Origin: an uncultured Negativicutes bacterium
GTDB lineage: Bacteria > Bacillota > Negativicutes > Acidaminococcales > Acidaminococcaceae
Reading direction: 5' to 3'
Assembly: GCA_937926555.1 (NCBI GenBank)
Contig: CALAZX010000199.1
Coordinates: 1 to 36,754, forward strand
Length of the DNA stretch: 36,754 nucleotides
Shown here: piece by piece, positions 1 through 6,770 of the stretch
How the letters are laid out: each line of letters opens with the position of its first letter
Position numbering within the stretch: position 1 is the stretch's first letter
Notes under the pieces: model-generated
What the model was told of the DNA's origin: nothing
What the model saw: the letters and a program-made list of their open reading frames with translations, nothing else
Database searches by the model: none
Program-made: the position numbers and the translations under genes

Positions 1-30
1 CGCATCGCGGAGCAGGCTCTTCTGCTTTAT

Positions 31-57
31 CCGGCCCACCGGCCGGTATTTTTTTTA
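31..57 (+). terminator. Rho-independent terminator of an upstream gene
   Basis: A perfect 6-bp GC stem (CCGGCC at 31-36, GGCCGG at 41-46) with a 4-nt loop is followed by a run of eight T at 49-56. A second small hairpin (AGCAG 11-15, CTGCT 22-26) sits just before it. It would end a plus-strand transcript entering from the left. No coding end can be identified in the first 30 bases. Confidence 0.7.
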
Positions 58-78
58 TCCTGCGCACCTCATAAAAAG

Positions 79-280
79 GTGGACTATCTTCTCATATGCC
101 AGATCCGGGTGGGGTATTTTCCCATTGTCCAGGACCAGGTGGGGAGAAATCCCATCCTCCCTGGAAAAGTGGGGCATTTTCCCACACTTCATGAACCGGT
201 GGAGCATTTTCCCACACTTCATGGACCGGTGGGGCGTTTCCCCACACTTCCCGGTCCAGTGGGGTGAAATCCCACGGATT
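79..280. repeat. Seven tandem 30-bp units, each with a short palindrome
   Basis: Units begin at 79, 109, 139, 169, 199, 229 and 259, a period of exactly 30. All but the degenerate first unit contain GTGGGG (GTGGAG at 199), 6-7 bases, then CCCAC or CCCAT, giving a small hairpin. The middle alternates between a cattt-like core and a gaaat core, which are roughly reverse complements, so some palindromes are flipped. The remaining 12-13 bases are also partly conserved (for example acttcatggaccg). The period is a multiple of three, so open frames on both strands are by-products. There are no unique spacers, so this is not a CRISPR array. Multiple short repeats resemble the transposase-binding ends of IS21-family elements, but no transposase gene is in the window. 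Confidence 0.8.
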
Positions 281-284
281 CCGC

Positions 285-1547
285 TCATTCCTCCGCGGAA
301 TCGTCCTTCATCAGTTCCACCAGCACCTGGGTCAGTTTCTCCAAGGCCTCCAGAGTGATGTACTCCAGGGAGCCGTGGAAATTGTGGCCGCCGGTGAAGA
401 TGTTGGGACAGGGCAGCCCGTGGGCCGACAGCACGGAGCCGTCGGTACCTCCGCGGACCGGAGCGATGCAGGGCTCCACCCCTGCGGCCCGGTACGCCTT
501 CATGGCCCGTTCCACAATCCCGTATACCGGCTCGATGTACTCCTTCATGTTGGCGTACATCTCGGTGAGCTGGCAGCGGACCGCGCCCTCCCCGTACTTC
601 CGGTTCATCAGTTCCACGCAGGCCAGCATGTATTCTTTCCGGCCGTCCAGGACCTTCCGGTCATGGTCACGGAGGAAGAAGTCCAGCGACGCGCTCTCCA
701 CGCCGCCCTGGATCCGGACGGGATGGTAGAAGCCCTCGTGGTCCTCCGTATATTCCGGCGCCTCTCCCGCAGGCAGCAGGGCCAGGAACTCCGCCGCCAT
801 CTTGATGGCGTTCCGCATGGTGTGCTTGGCGGAACCGGGATGGACCGCGATGCCCGTGAAATCCACTGTGGCGTTGCAGGCGTGGAAGGACTCGTAGTTC
901 AGCTGCCCCACCGCGCCGCTGTCCACCGTATAGGCGAAGTCCGCCGGGAAATCGTCATAGGGGAAATGGACGGGACCGTGCCCCACCTCCTCGTCCGGGG
1001 TGAACGCCAGGAGGATTTTGCCATGGGGAATCTCCGGATGACGGAGCAGATAGGAGCAGGCCGTGACAATGCCGCAGATGCCGGCCTTGTCGTCAGCTCC
1101 CAGCAGCGTGGTGCCGTCGGTGGTGATCAGGGTCTGCCCCACATACCGCTTCAGGTCGGGGAAGACCTCCGGGTCCAGGAAACGGCCGGGGCTCAGCTCC
1201 AGGCATGAGCCGTCATAACCAGGATGGACCTGCATATCCATAAGGCCGTCGGGAGCCTCGCAGCTGGTGTCCACATGGGCGATGAGCCCCATCACCGGCA
1301 GCTTCTTGTCCGTGGTGGCCGGCAGCTCCGCCAGCACATAGCAATGCTCTTTCAGGCGGACATCGGAAAATCCCAGTTCTTTCAGCTCCCGTTCCAGTTC
1401 CCTGGCCAGGACCCACTGTTTCTCCGTGGTGGGTGAGGTCTTGGAATCAGGATCGGAGTTGGTGGGGATCTCCACATACCGTCTGAAACGCTGCAGCACT
1501 TCCTCTTTGTCGATTGACGCCAGTTTCTCTTCCATATCCGTCATCAT
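285..1547 (-). CDS. pepT: Peptidase T (tripeptide aminopeptidase), copy 1
   Basis: A cytosolic zinc aminopeptidase of family M20B that releases the N-terminal residue of tripeptides. The protein has 420 residues, close to the usual 405-420. Metal and catalytic residues are in place: H91 and D93 in HVDTS, D152 in GADDKAGI, the E186-E187 pair in TPDEE, D209 in YTVDSG, and the C-terminal GGHNFHG histidine. The start was chosen from AAAGGA with 6-nt spacing before ATG-ATG. The second ATG (1544) is equally possible. A close paralogue (1902-3155) lies directly upstream on the same strand, and by eye about three quarters of residues are identical. The gene ends right beside the 30-bp repeats. Function is confident; the division of labour between the copies is unknown. 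Confidence 0.93.
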   Translation of the reverse strand: MMTDMEEKLASIDKEEVLQRFRRYVEIPTNSDPDSKTSPTTEKQWVLARELERELKELGFSDVRLKEHCYVLAELPATTDKKLPVMGLIAHVDTSCEAPDGLMDMQVHPGYDGSCLELSPGRFLDPEVFPDLKRYVGQTLITTDGTTLLGADDKAGICGIVTACSYLLRHPEIPHGKILLAFTPDEEVGHGPVHFPYDDFPADFAYTVDSGAVGQLNYESFHACNATVDFTGIAVHPGSAKHTMRNAIKMAAEFLALLPAGEAPEYTEDHEGFYHPVRIQGGVESASLDFFLRDHDRKVLDGRKEYMLACVELMNRKYGEGAVRCQLTEMYANMKEYIEPVYGIVERAMKAYRAAGVEPCIAPVRGGTDGSVLSAHGLPCPNIFTGGHNFHGSLEYITLEALEKLTQVLVELMKDDSAEE

Positions 1548-1754
1548 CCATCATCCTTTCTGTATGAGCGCGCCCGATCGCGCTGCTCATCATCTCAATC
1601 AACCTCAATCAGCCCCCCTTAGGGGACGGAGCCGGCCTTGTCCACTTCTTTGATTCTTTCTGTTTCGACAGCGCCGGCTGATTCTCCTGCCTGCCCTTCC
1701 CTCTTTCCGGGACAGGTCCACCACTTTTCCGGAGCAGGAGCGGCATCTTTCCCC

Positions 1755-1827
1755 GCAAAAAAGAAGCCCCTGCACGGGTTCCGGGGAAGACGCTTTGGTC
1801 TCCCTTCTTCTTCCGCACAGGGGCTTC
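1755..1827 (-). terminator. Terminator downstream of pepT copy 2
   Basis: Perfect 10-bp arms (GAAGCCCCTG at 1763-1772 and CAGGGGCTTC at 1818-1827) enclose 45 bases with a possible inner GGAAGA/TCTTCC pairing. On the minus strand the hairpin is followed by six T (1757-1762). It would separate the two pepT genes, so copy 1 probably has its own promoter in 1548-1750. There I see only a partial direct repeat of TGATTGAG on the minus strand and no convincing -35/-10 pair. Confidence 0.65.
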
Positions 1828-1901
1828 CTGTGAAGTCATGGCTATTCCGCCGCAGTCTGCTGTCCCTCGACAATCAGCCGGCGCCGTTCATGACGGGTTT
1901 C

Positions 1902-3155
1902 TTATTTTGCTGCCTCGCCGTTGTCCTTCACCAGTTCCACCAGCACCTGGACCAGTTTCTCCATGGACTCCAGGGTGATGTACTCGAAGGAGCCGTGGAA
2001 GTTGTGGCCGCCGGTGAAGATGTTCGGGCAGGGCAGTCCGTTGGCGGACAGTACGGAACCGTCGGTGCCGCCGCGGACCGGCTCGATGTTGGGCTCCACG
2101 CCGGCAGCGCGGTAGGCTCTCATGGCGCGCTGCACGATGCCGTATACCGGCTCGATGTACTCTCTCATGTTGCAGTAGATGTCTTTCAGGTCACATTTCA
2201 CGGTGTCCTTGCCGTATTTCTTCTCCAGCAGTTCCACGCAGGCTTCCATGTAGGCTTTGCGTTTCTCCAGGATGGCCCGGTCGTGGTCACGCAGGATCAG
2301 TTCCAGCACAGCCTTCTCCACGCCGCCCTGGATGCGGACGGGATGGTAGAAGCCCTCGTAGTTCTCGGTGTATTCCGGAGCCTCGCCGGCAGGCAGCAGG
2401 GCCAGGAACTCGTTGGCCATCTTGATGGCGTTGCGCATCATGTGCTTGGAGGAGCCGGGATGCACAGAGATGCCGGTGAACTCCACTTTGGCATTGCAGG
2501 CGTTGAAAGTCTCGTAGTTCAGCTCGCCCACGGCGCCGCCGTCCACGGTGTATGCGAATTCCGCCGGGAAGTCGTCATAGGGGAAGTGTGCCGTGCCGCG
2601 GCCGATCTCCTCATCGGGAGTGAAGGCCACCAGGATCTTGCCGTGGGGAATCTCCGGATGGGCCAGCAGGTAGGCGCAGGCGCTGACAATGCCGCAGATG
2701 CCGGCTTTGTCGTCAGCGCCCAGCAGGGTCTTGCCGTCGGTGGTGATCAGGGTCTGTCCCACATAGTCCTTCAGCTCGGGGAACATCTCCGGATCCAGGA
2801 TGCGGCCCGGGCTCAGCTCCAGGGCGCTGCCGTCATAGTTCTCATGGATCTGCATGTCCAGGGGGCCGTCAGCGGCCTCGCTGCTAGTGTCCACATGGGA
2901 GATCAGTCCCATCACCGGCAGCTCTTTGTCCGTGGTGGCCGGCAGCTCCGCCAGTACATAGCAGAATTCGGTCAGACGCACGTTGGCGAAGCCCAGCTCC
3001 TCCAGCTCGCGCACCAGCTCTTTGGCCAGCACCCACTGCTTCTCGGTGCTGGGGCTGGTCTCGGAACCCTCGTCGGAATTGGTGGGGATCTCCACATACC
3101 GTCTGAAACGTGCCAGAATTTCCTCTTTGTCGATTGATGCCAACTTGTTATCCAT
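1902..3155 (-). CDS. pepT: Peptidase T (tripeptide aminopeptidase), copy 2
   Basis: A second M20B zinc tripeptidase, 417 residues, with the same metal motifs as its downstream neighbour: HVDTS, GADDKAGICG, TPDEEIG, YTVDGGA and C-terminal GGHNFHG. The frame stays open upstream to 3260, but that stretch is Arg-rich and unlike the family. The ATG at 3155 has GAGAGG at 9-nt spacing and begins MDNKLASIDKEE, matching the MEEKLASIDKEE of copy 1. It lies 170 bp after folK in a GC-rich spacer with no clear promoter or U-tract terminator, so it may be read from the folate operon or from an unseen promoter. Confidence 0.93.
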   Translation of the reverse strand: MDNKLASIDKEEILARFRRYVEIPTNSDEGSETSPSTEKQWVLAKELVRELEELGFANVRLTEFCYVLAELPATTDKELPVMGLISHVDTSSEAADGPLDMQIHENYDGSALELSPGRILDPEMFPELKDYVGQTLITTDGKTLLGADDKAGICGIVSACAYLLAHPEIPHGKILVAFTPDEEIGRGTAHFPYDDFPAEFAYTVDGGAVGELNYETFNACNAKVEFTGISVHPGSSKHMMRNAIKMANEFLALLPAGEAPEYTENYEGFYHPVRIQGGVEKAVLELILRDHDRAILEKRKAYMEACVELLEKKYGKDTVKCDLKDIYCNMREYIEPVYGIVQRAMRAYRAAGVEPNIEPVRGGTDGSVLSANGLPCPNIFTGGHNFHGSFEYITLESMEKLVQVLVELVKDNGEAAK

Positions 3156-3325
3156 GCCAATCATCCTCTCTTTTTTTGTCGCGGGGCGCACCCCCGCCAT
3201 TCCGCGGGTCCTGCCGCATGCCCGGGCAGTCATCCCCTTCCGGAATGTCTGTCCGTTCACAGCCGGGCCTTCCGCCCGGTCCGCGGATCTCTCCGCATTC
3301 CCGGCGGCCGGTCCGCCCTCGCGGC

Positions 3326-3793
3326 CTATCTCTCCCGCAGTCTTCTCAGCAACTCCTCCACTGTGACGCCCAGCAGAGGATGGGTCACCTCCGGGGCGAT
3401 CGCCGCCAGAGGGGCCAGTACAAACTCACGGTTCTGCATGTCCGGATGGGGCAGCTTCAGGTCCGGTGTGTCCAGCACCCGGTCCCCGTAGAGCACCAGG
3501 TCCAGGTCGATATTCCGCTCTCCCCAGTGGCGCAGCCGTTTCCGTCCCATCTCCCGCTCCGTCTCCAGCAGCATCCGGAGCAGCTCCTCCGGCTCCAGGT
3601 CCGTCCGGACCTCCGCCACCGCGTTGACGAAATCGGGCTGGTCCGTGACGCCGTAGGGCGCCGTCACCAGGAACGGGGAGACCTTCACCGTCTCCACGCC
3701 TTTCTCCGCCAGCAGCGCCAGGGCGCTGCGCAGGTTCTCCTCCCGGTCTCCCAGGTTAGCCCCCAGGGCCACAAAAATCCGTTCTCTCATCAC
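3326..3793 (-). CDS. folK: 2-amino-4-hydroxy-6-hydroxymethyldihydropteridine pyrophosphokinase
   Basis: HPPK transfers pyrophosphate from ATP to 6-hydroxymethyl-7,8-dihydropterin, the step before dihydropteroate synthase. The 155-residue protein has the whole family pattern: FVALGANLGDREENL near the N-terminus, then PYGVTDQPDFVNAV, then the magnesium/ATP signature RHWGERNIDLDLVLYG, then LPHPDMQNREFVLAPL. Two starts are possible: GTG at 3793 (AGAGAG 8 nt upstream) or the next codon, ATG at 3790. It is the last gene of the folate set, 135 bp after folP. In many bacteria folB sits at this position; I find no folB-like frame in that gap. Confidence 0.93.
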   Translation of the reverse strand: MMRERIFVALGANLGDREENLRSALALLAEKGVETVKVSPFLVTAPYGVTDQPDFVNAVAEVRTDLEPEELLRMLLETEREMGRKRLRHWGERNIDLDLVLYGDRVLDTPDLKLPHPDMQNREFVLAPLAAIAPEVTHPLLGVTVEELLRRLRER

Positions 3794-3928
3794 GTCACAT
3801 TCTCTCTGTCAATGTCCGCGGCCGTAGCCGCACGAAACTTTGTCACTTCCGGCAGGTCCGCTATCTATCGTCCGCTGCCGCCCGTCTGCCCCAGCCGGCC
3901 GCATTGCGGCCATGCCGGCAAACGCATG

Positions 3929-5116
3929 TCATTCCACGTCCCGGATGGCTTCCAGCATCCGGATCAGCCGCACGTGCTCCCGCACATCGTGGACACGGAC
4001 CATGTCCGCGCCGCAGGCCAGGGCCGCCGCGGTCACCGCCATGGTTCCCTCCAGCCGCTCCTCGGCGGGCAGGTCACCCAGCACATGGCCGATGGTTGTC
4101 TTCCGGGAGGCCGCCATGAGGACGGGATACTCCGTGCCGGTGAGGCTGTTCAGGTTCTGCATCAGTTTCAGGTTCTGCCGGTCATCCTTGGCGAAGCCGA
4201 TGCCCGGGTCCAGCATGATCCGGTCGGCACCCACGCCCCGCTGCCGCCGCCGGTCCGCCCGCTCCAGCAGATGGGCCGCCACCTCCTGGACCACGTTGCC
4301 GTACTCGCACTGCTTCTGCATGTTCTTGGGCTTGCCCTTCATATGCATCAGGATGATGGGGGCGCCGGTCTCGCAGACCACGTCCTCCATCAGGGGGTCG
4401 GCGTCCATGGCGCTGATGTCGTTGATGATGTCGGCGCCTGCAGCCACCGCCTCCCGGGCCAGTCCGGAGCGGTAGGTGTCCACGGAGATGACGCTCTCCG
4501 GAAAACGGCGCTTGATGGCCTCGATGGCGGGCAGCACTCTGTTCCGCTCCTCCTCCGGGGTCACCGGGTCAGAGCCGGGACGGGTGGACTCGCCGCCGAT
4601 GTCCAGCACCGCGGCACCGTCAGCCAGCATCCGTTCCGCCTGTTCCAGGACGGCGTCCTGTCCCTGGCGGCGGGAACCGGCGAAGAAGGAGTCCGGGGTC
4701 ACGTTGATGATGCCCATCACCGCCATCTTCCCGTACTCCAGCCGCCGGCCGTCAGCCAGCAGCGTGCTCTTCCCTTTCCTGGCCAGATAGCCTTCCAGCT
4801 CCGCCACGAAACCGGGGATGCCGAAATAGGGCATCTGTCCCAGCTTGTACAGCAGGATGTTGTAATGTTTCCGGCTGCCCAGCAGGATCACGTCCACCTG
4901 GGGCTGGGCGCAGGTGATGGCGGACCCGGGGACAGCACAGTCGCCGCCTGCCGCCAGCATCTCCTGCTTGATGATGTTGGCCGCGGGGGTACGCACCCCC
5001 ACCAGTTTCAGCGGGATGATCCGGGATTTCCCCAGCATGATGTCCAGGGCCCCGGGATACACCTTCAGTCCTTTTATCTCCTCCATCAGGCTATGGGGAT
5101 TGATCTCATAAATCAT
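3929..5116 (-). CDS. folP: Dihydropteroate synthase with N-terminal extension
   Basis: Condenses 6-hydroxymethyl-dihydropterin pyrophosphate with p-aminobenzoate; it is the target of sulfonamides. The TIM-barrel part starts near residue 130 and carries MGIINVTPDSFF, DIGGESTRPG, a SVDTYR strand, NDISAM, LMHMKG, DPGIGFAK, AASRKTTIG and a terminal RVHDV. The protein has 395 residues against about 270-290 for a minimal enzyme. The extra 125 or so residues (including GKSRIIPLKLVGVRTPAAN and a GSRKHYNILLYKLGQMP stretch) have no function I can name, though longer folP proteins are known in Firmicutes. The start overlaps the 3' end of folE2 by 11 bp, so the two are translationally coupled. Confidence 0.92.
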   Translation of the reverse strand: MIYEINPHSLMEEIKGLKVYPGALDIMLGKSRIIPLKLVGVRTPAANIIKQEMLAAGGDCAVPGSAITCAQPQVDVILLGSRKHYNILLYKLGQMPYFGIPGFVAELEGYLARKGKSTLLADGRRLEYGKMAVMGIINVTPDSFFAGSRRQGQDAVLEQAERMLADGAAVLDIGGESTRPGSDPVTPEEERNRVLPAIEAIKRRFPESVISVDTYRSGLAREAVAAGADIINDISAMDADPLMEDVVCETGAPIILMHMKGKPKNMQKQCEYGNVVQEVAAHLLERADRRRQRGVGADRIMLDPGIGFAKDDRQNLKLMQNLNSLTGTEYPVLMAASRKTTIGHVLGDLPAEERLEGTMAVTAAALACGADMVRVHDVREHVRLIRMLEAIRDVE

Positions 5117-5888
5117 CGGGATTCCATCCTTTCTCCACTGTCGCGAAAGCGTTATGATTGTGGATGCTCTCGCAGCTCTCCACCGTGGCCCGGTACCAGG
5201 TGATACTTGCTCCAGCCGCCGGCTGCCGCGCTATTTCTCGCTGCTCCCGCTCCACGCCGCGGGGACCCGCGACGGCGTGCTCGGTGACTAACTTCCCGTC
5301 GGGCCGTTTCAGGAGGCCGTATACCGGCGCGCTGGCCGCACGGTCCGCCATGTCCGCCAGCTCCTCGATCCAGACGAAATCATCCGCCTTGATCTCCAGG
5401 GAGGCGATGGCCCGCTGGTTGTGGGCGCCGTACTCGCTGATCTCCTTGGAGCAGGGGCACAGGGTCTGGATGGGGATCTGCACGGAGATGGTCAGGTCGA
5501 ACTTCTTCCCCTTCTGCACCGTGTAGACGCAGTCCAGGTCCATCAGGGACTCCAGGCCGCTCACCGGTGCGGTCTTGCGGATGAAATAGGGGAACTCCAT
5601 CTTCATGTAGGCGCTGTCCGCCTGCAAGGTCTCCTTCAGCTCGTCCATGATCTTCTCCAGGGAATGGAGGTTCACCGCCTCCAGGGTCTGCAGGCACTGG
5701 ACGAACCGGCTCATATGGGTGCCACGCAGGTCCCGGGGCAGGTCCACCGCCAGGGCGATGTTGGCCACGGTATGCTGCTCACCCCGGTTCCGGTCCTTCA
5801 GCACAATGGGCCAGCGCAGGTCGCGGATTCCCACATGCTTCAGGGGCACATTGCGCACGTCCTTCTCGGACTGGACATCTTTCAGCAT
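5106..5888 (-). CDS. folE2: GTP cyclohydrolase FolE2 (type IB)
   Basis: Converts GTP to 7,8-dihydroneopterin triphosphate, the first committed step shared by folate and queuosine synthesis. The 260-residue length fits the family. Recognisable blocks are VGIRDLRWPIVLKD, RGTHMSRFVQCLQ, the Cys-bearing LCPCSKEISEYGAHNQRA, and an AVAGPRGVEREQREIARQ-like C-terminal region. FolE2 enzymes tolerate zinc shortage better than FolE1. The gene overlaps the pterin synthase upstream by 7 bp and folP downstream by 11 bp, which is strong evidence for one operon. Confidence 0.92.
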   Translation of the reverse strand: MLKDVQSEKDVRNVPLKHVGIRDLRWPIVLKDRNRGEQHTVANIALAVDLPRDLRGTHMSRFVQCLQTLEAVNLHSLEKIMDELKETLQADSAYMKMEFPYFIRKTAPVSGLESLMDLDCVYTVQKGKKFDLTISVQIPIQTLCPCSKEISEYGAHNQRAIASLEIKADDFVWIEELADMADRAASAPVYGLLKRPDGKLVTEHAVAGPRGVEREQREIARQPAAGASITWYRATVESCESIHNHNAFATVEKGWNPDDL

Positions 5889-6259
5889 AGTACCCCCTTG
5901 GAGAACTCACCGGTATAGATGCAGCCGCTGGTCCTCGTCTCCCACACCTGCACCTCGGCCAGCCGGTAGTTGGGGCCGTGGAGAGGCTCCTCCAGACGCT
6001 CCCACACCCAGATGGAGATGTTCTCCGCGCTGGGGTTGGGGATCACGTCATTGAGCAGCTGATGGTCCAGTCTGGACAGCACCAGCTCCTTCACGATATT
6101 CTTCAGCCGGGTGAAGTCCAGGACCATCCCCTCCTCGTCGGGGCGCCCTTCCACCTTCACCACCAGCTTGTAGGTATGTCCGTGCATATGCTCGCACTTG
6201 CCGTTGTAGCTGGGCAGATAATGAGCCGCGTCGAACTCGAACTCTTTCAGTACAATCAT
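5882..6259 (-). CDS. COG0720 pterin synthase, CExxHGH type (QueD / PTPS-III-like)
   Basis: A 125-residue member of the 6-pyruvoyltetrahydropterin synthase family. Zinc ligands are H13, H26 and H28. The catalytic segment reads KCEHMHGH (C22, E23), followed by LDFTRLK, RLDHQLLND, NPSAENIS and ETRTSGCIY. Plain QueD (6-carboxytetrahydropterin synthase, queuosine path) has CxxxHGH. PTPS-III enzymes, which cut the side chain of dihydroneopterin triphosphate and bypass FolB, use a Glu instead. A combined Cys-Glu signature has been associated with proteins able to do both. Its position between trmL and folE2-folP-folK, with folB absent from the cluster, favours a folate role. Which reaction dominates cannot be read from sequence. 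Confidence 0.85.
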   Translation of the reverse strand: MIVLKEFEFDAAHYLPSYNGKCEHMHGHTYKLVVKVEGRPDEEGMVLDFTRLKNIVKELVLSRLDHQLLNDVIPNPSAENISIWVWERLEEPLHGPNYRLAEVQVWETRTSGCIYTGEFSKGVLC

Positions 6260-6272
6260 GCCATTCCCTCCG

Positions 6273-6737
6273 TCACACTTTCAGTCCGCCGAAGTCCGGC
6301 TGCTGCCGGAACGCTTCGTACACCACCACCGCCACCGAATTGGACAGGTTCAGGCAGCGGGCGTCGTTGACCATGGGGATCCGCAGGCAGTTCTCCGCGA
6401 ACTCCTCGTGGATCCAGTCCGGCAGTCCGGCGGTCTCCCGCCCGAACACCAGGAGGCTTTCCGGGTCGAACTTCACATCCGTGTAGCGCTTGTGCGCCTT
6501 GCTGGTGAGAAAATATTTCGGGTTGTCCGGATACTTGGCGAACACCTCCCGGATATCGTCATAATAATGGATATCCAGCATGTGCCAGTAGTCCAGGCCG
6601 GCCCGCTTCAGGGACCGGTCGTCAGTATTGAAACCCAGGGGCCGCACCAGGTGCAGATGGCAGCCGGTGACGGCGCAGAGCCGGGCGATATTCCCTGTGT
6701 TGGCGGGAATCTCCGGCTGATACAGTACAATATGCAT
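6273..6737 (-). CDS. trmL: tRNA (cytidine/uridine-34-2'-O)-methyltransferase TrmL
   Basis: A SPOUT-fold SAM-dependent enzyme that 2'-O-methylates the wobble base of tRNA-Leu isoacceptors. At 154 residues it is the usual compact length. Family motifs are visible: HIVLYQPEIPANTGNIARLC at the N-terminus, LHLVRPLGF, LVFGRETAGLP (SAM-binding knot region) and the C-terminal RIPMVNDARCLNLSNSVAVV. It lies 33 bp after the glucosaminidase gene and 13 bp before the pterin synthase gene, so it probably shares the transcript by position rather than by pathway. Confidence 0.92.
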   Translation of the reverse strand: MHIVLYQPEIPANTGNIARLCAVTGCHLHLVRPLGFNTDDRSLKRAGLDYWHMLDIHYYDDIREVFAKYPDNPKYFLTSKAHKRYTDVKFDPESLLVFGRETAGLPDWIHEEFAENCLRIPMVNDARCLNLSNSVAVVVYEAFRQQPDFGGLKV

Positions 6738-6770
6738 TTCCTTCTCCTTCTTTATGATCAGCGTCTGTCA

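Noticed and set aside
79..280. CRISPR array from regular 30-bp repeats
   Set aside because: Units are directly tandem with no unique spacers, and no cas genes are present.
55..358. Open frames on both strands across the 30-bp repeats
   Set aside because: The period is divisible by three, which keeps frames open without coding; there is no ribosome site.
264..1208. Plus-strand 314-codon frame
   Set aside because: Exact complement of pepT copy 1; His/Gln/Val-rich composition typical of antisense frames.
3156..3260. 35-residue N-terminal extension of pepT copy 2
   Set aside because: Arg-rich, unlike the paralogue, and the only good ribosome site serves ATG 3155.
3794..3928. Possible small folB remnant between folP and folK
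   Set aside because: Only 135 bp and no aldolase motif in any frame.
1638..5203. Long plus-strand frames of about 500 and 700 codons
   Set aside because: They lie opposite pepT copy 2, folK and folP, whose motifs are complete.
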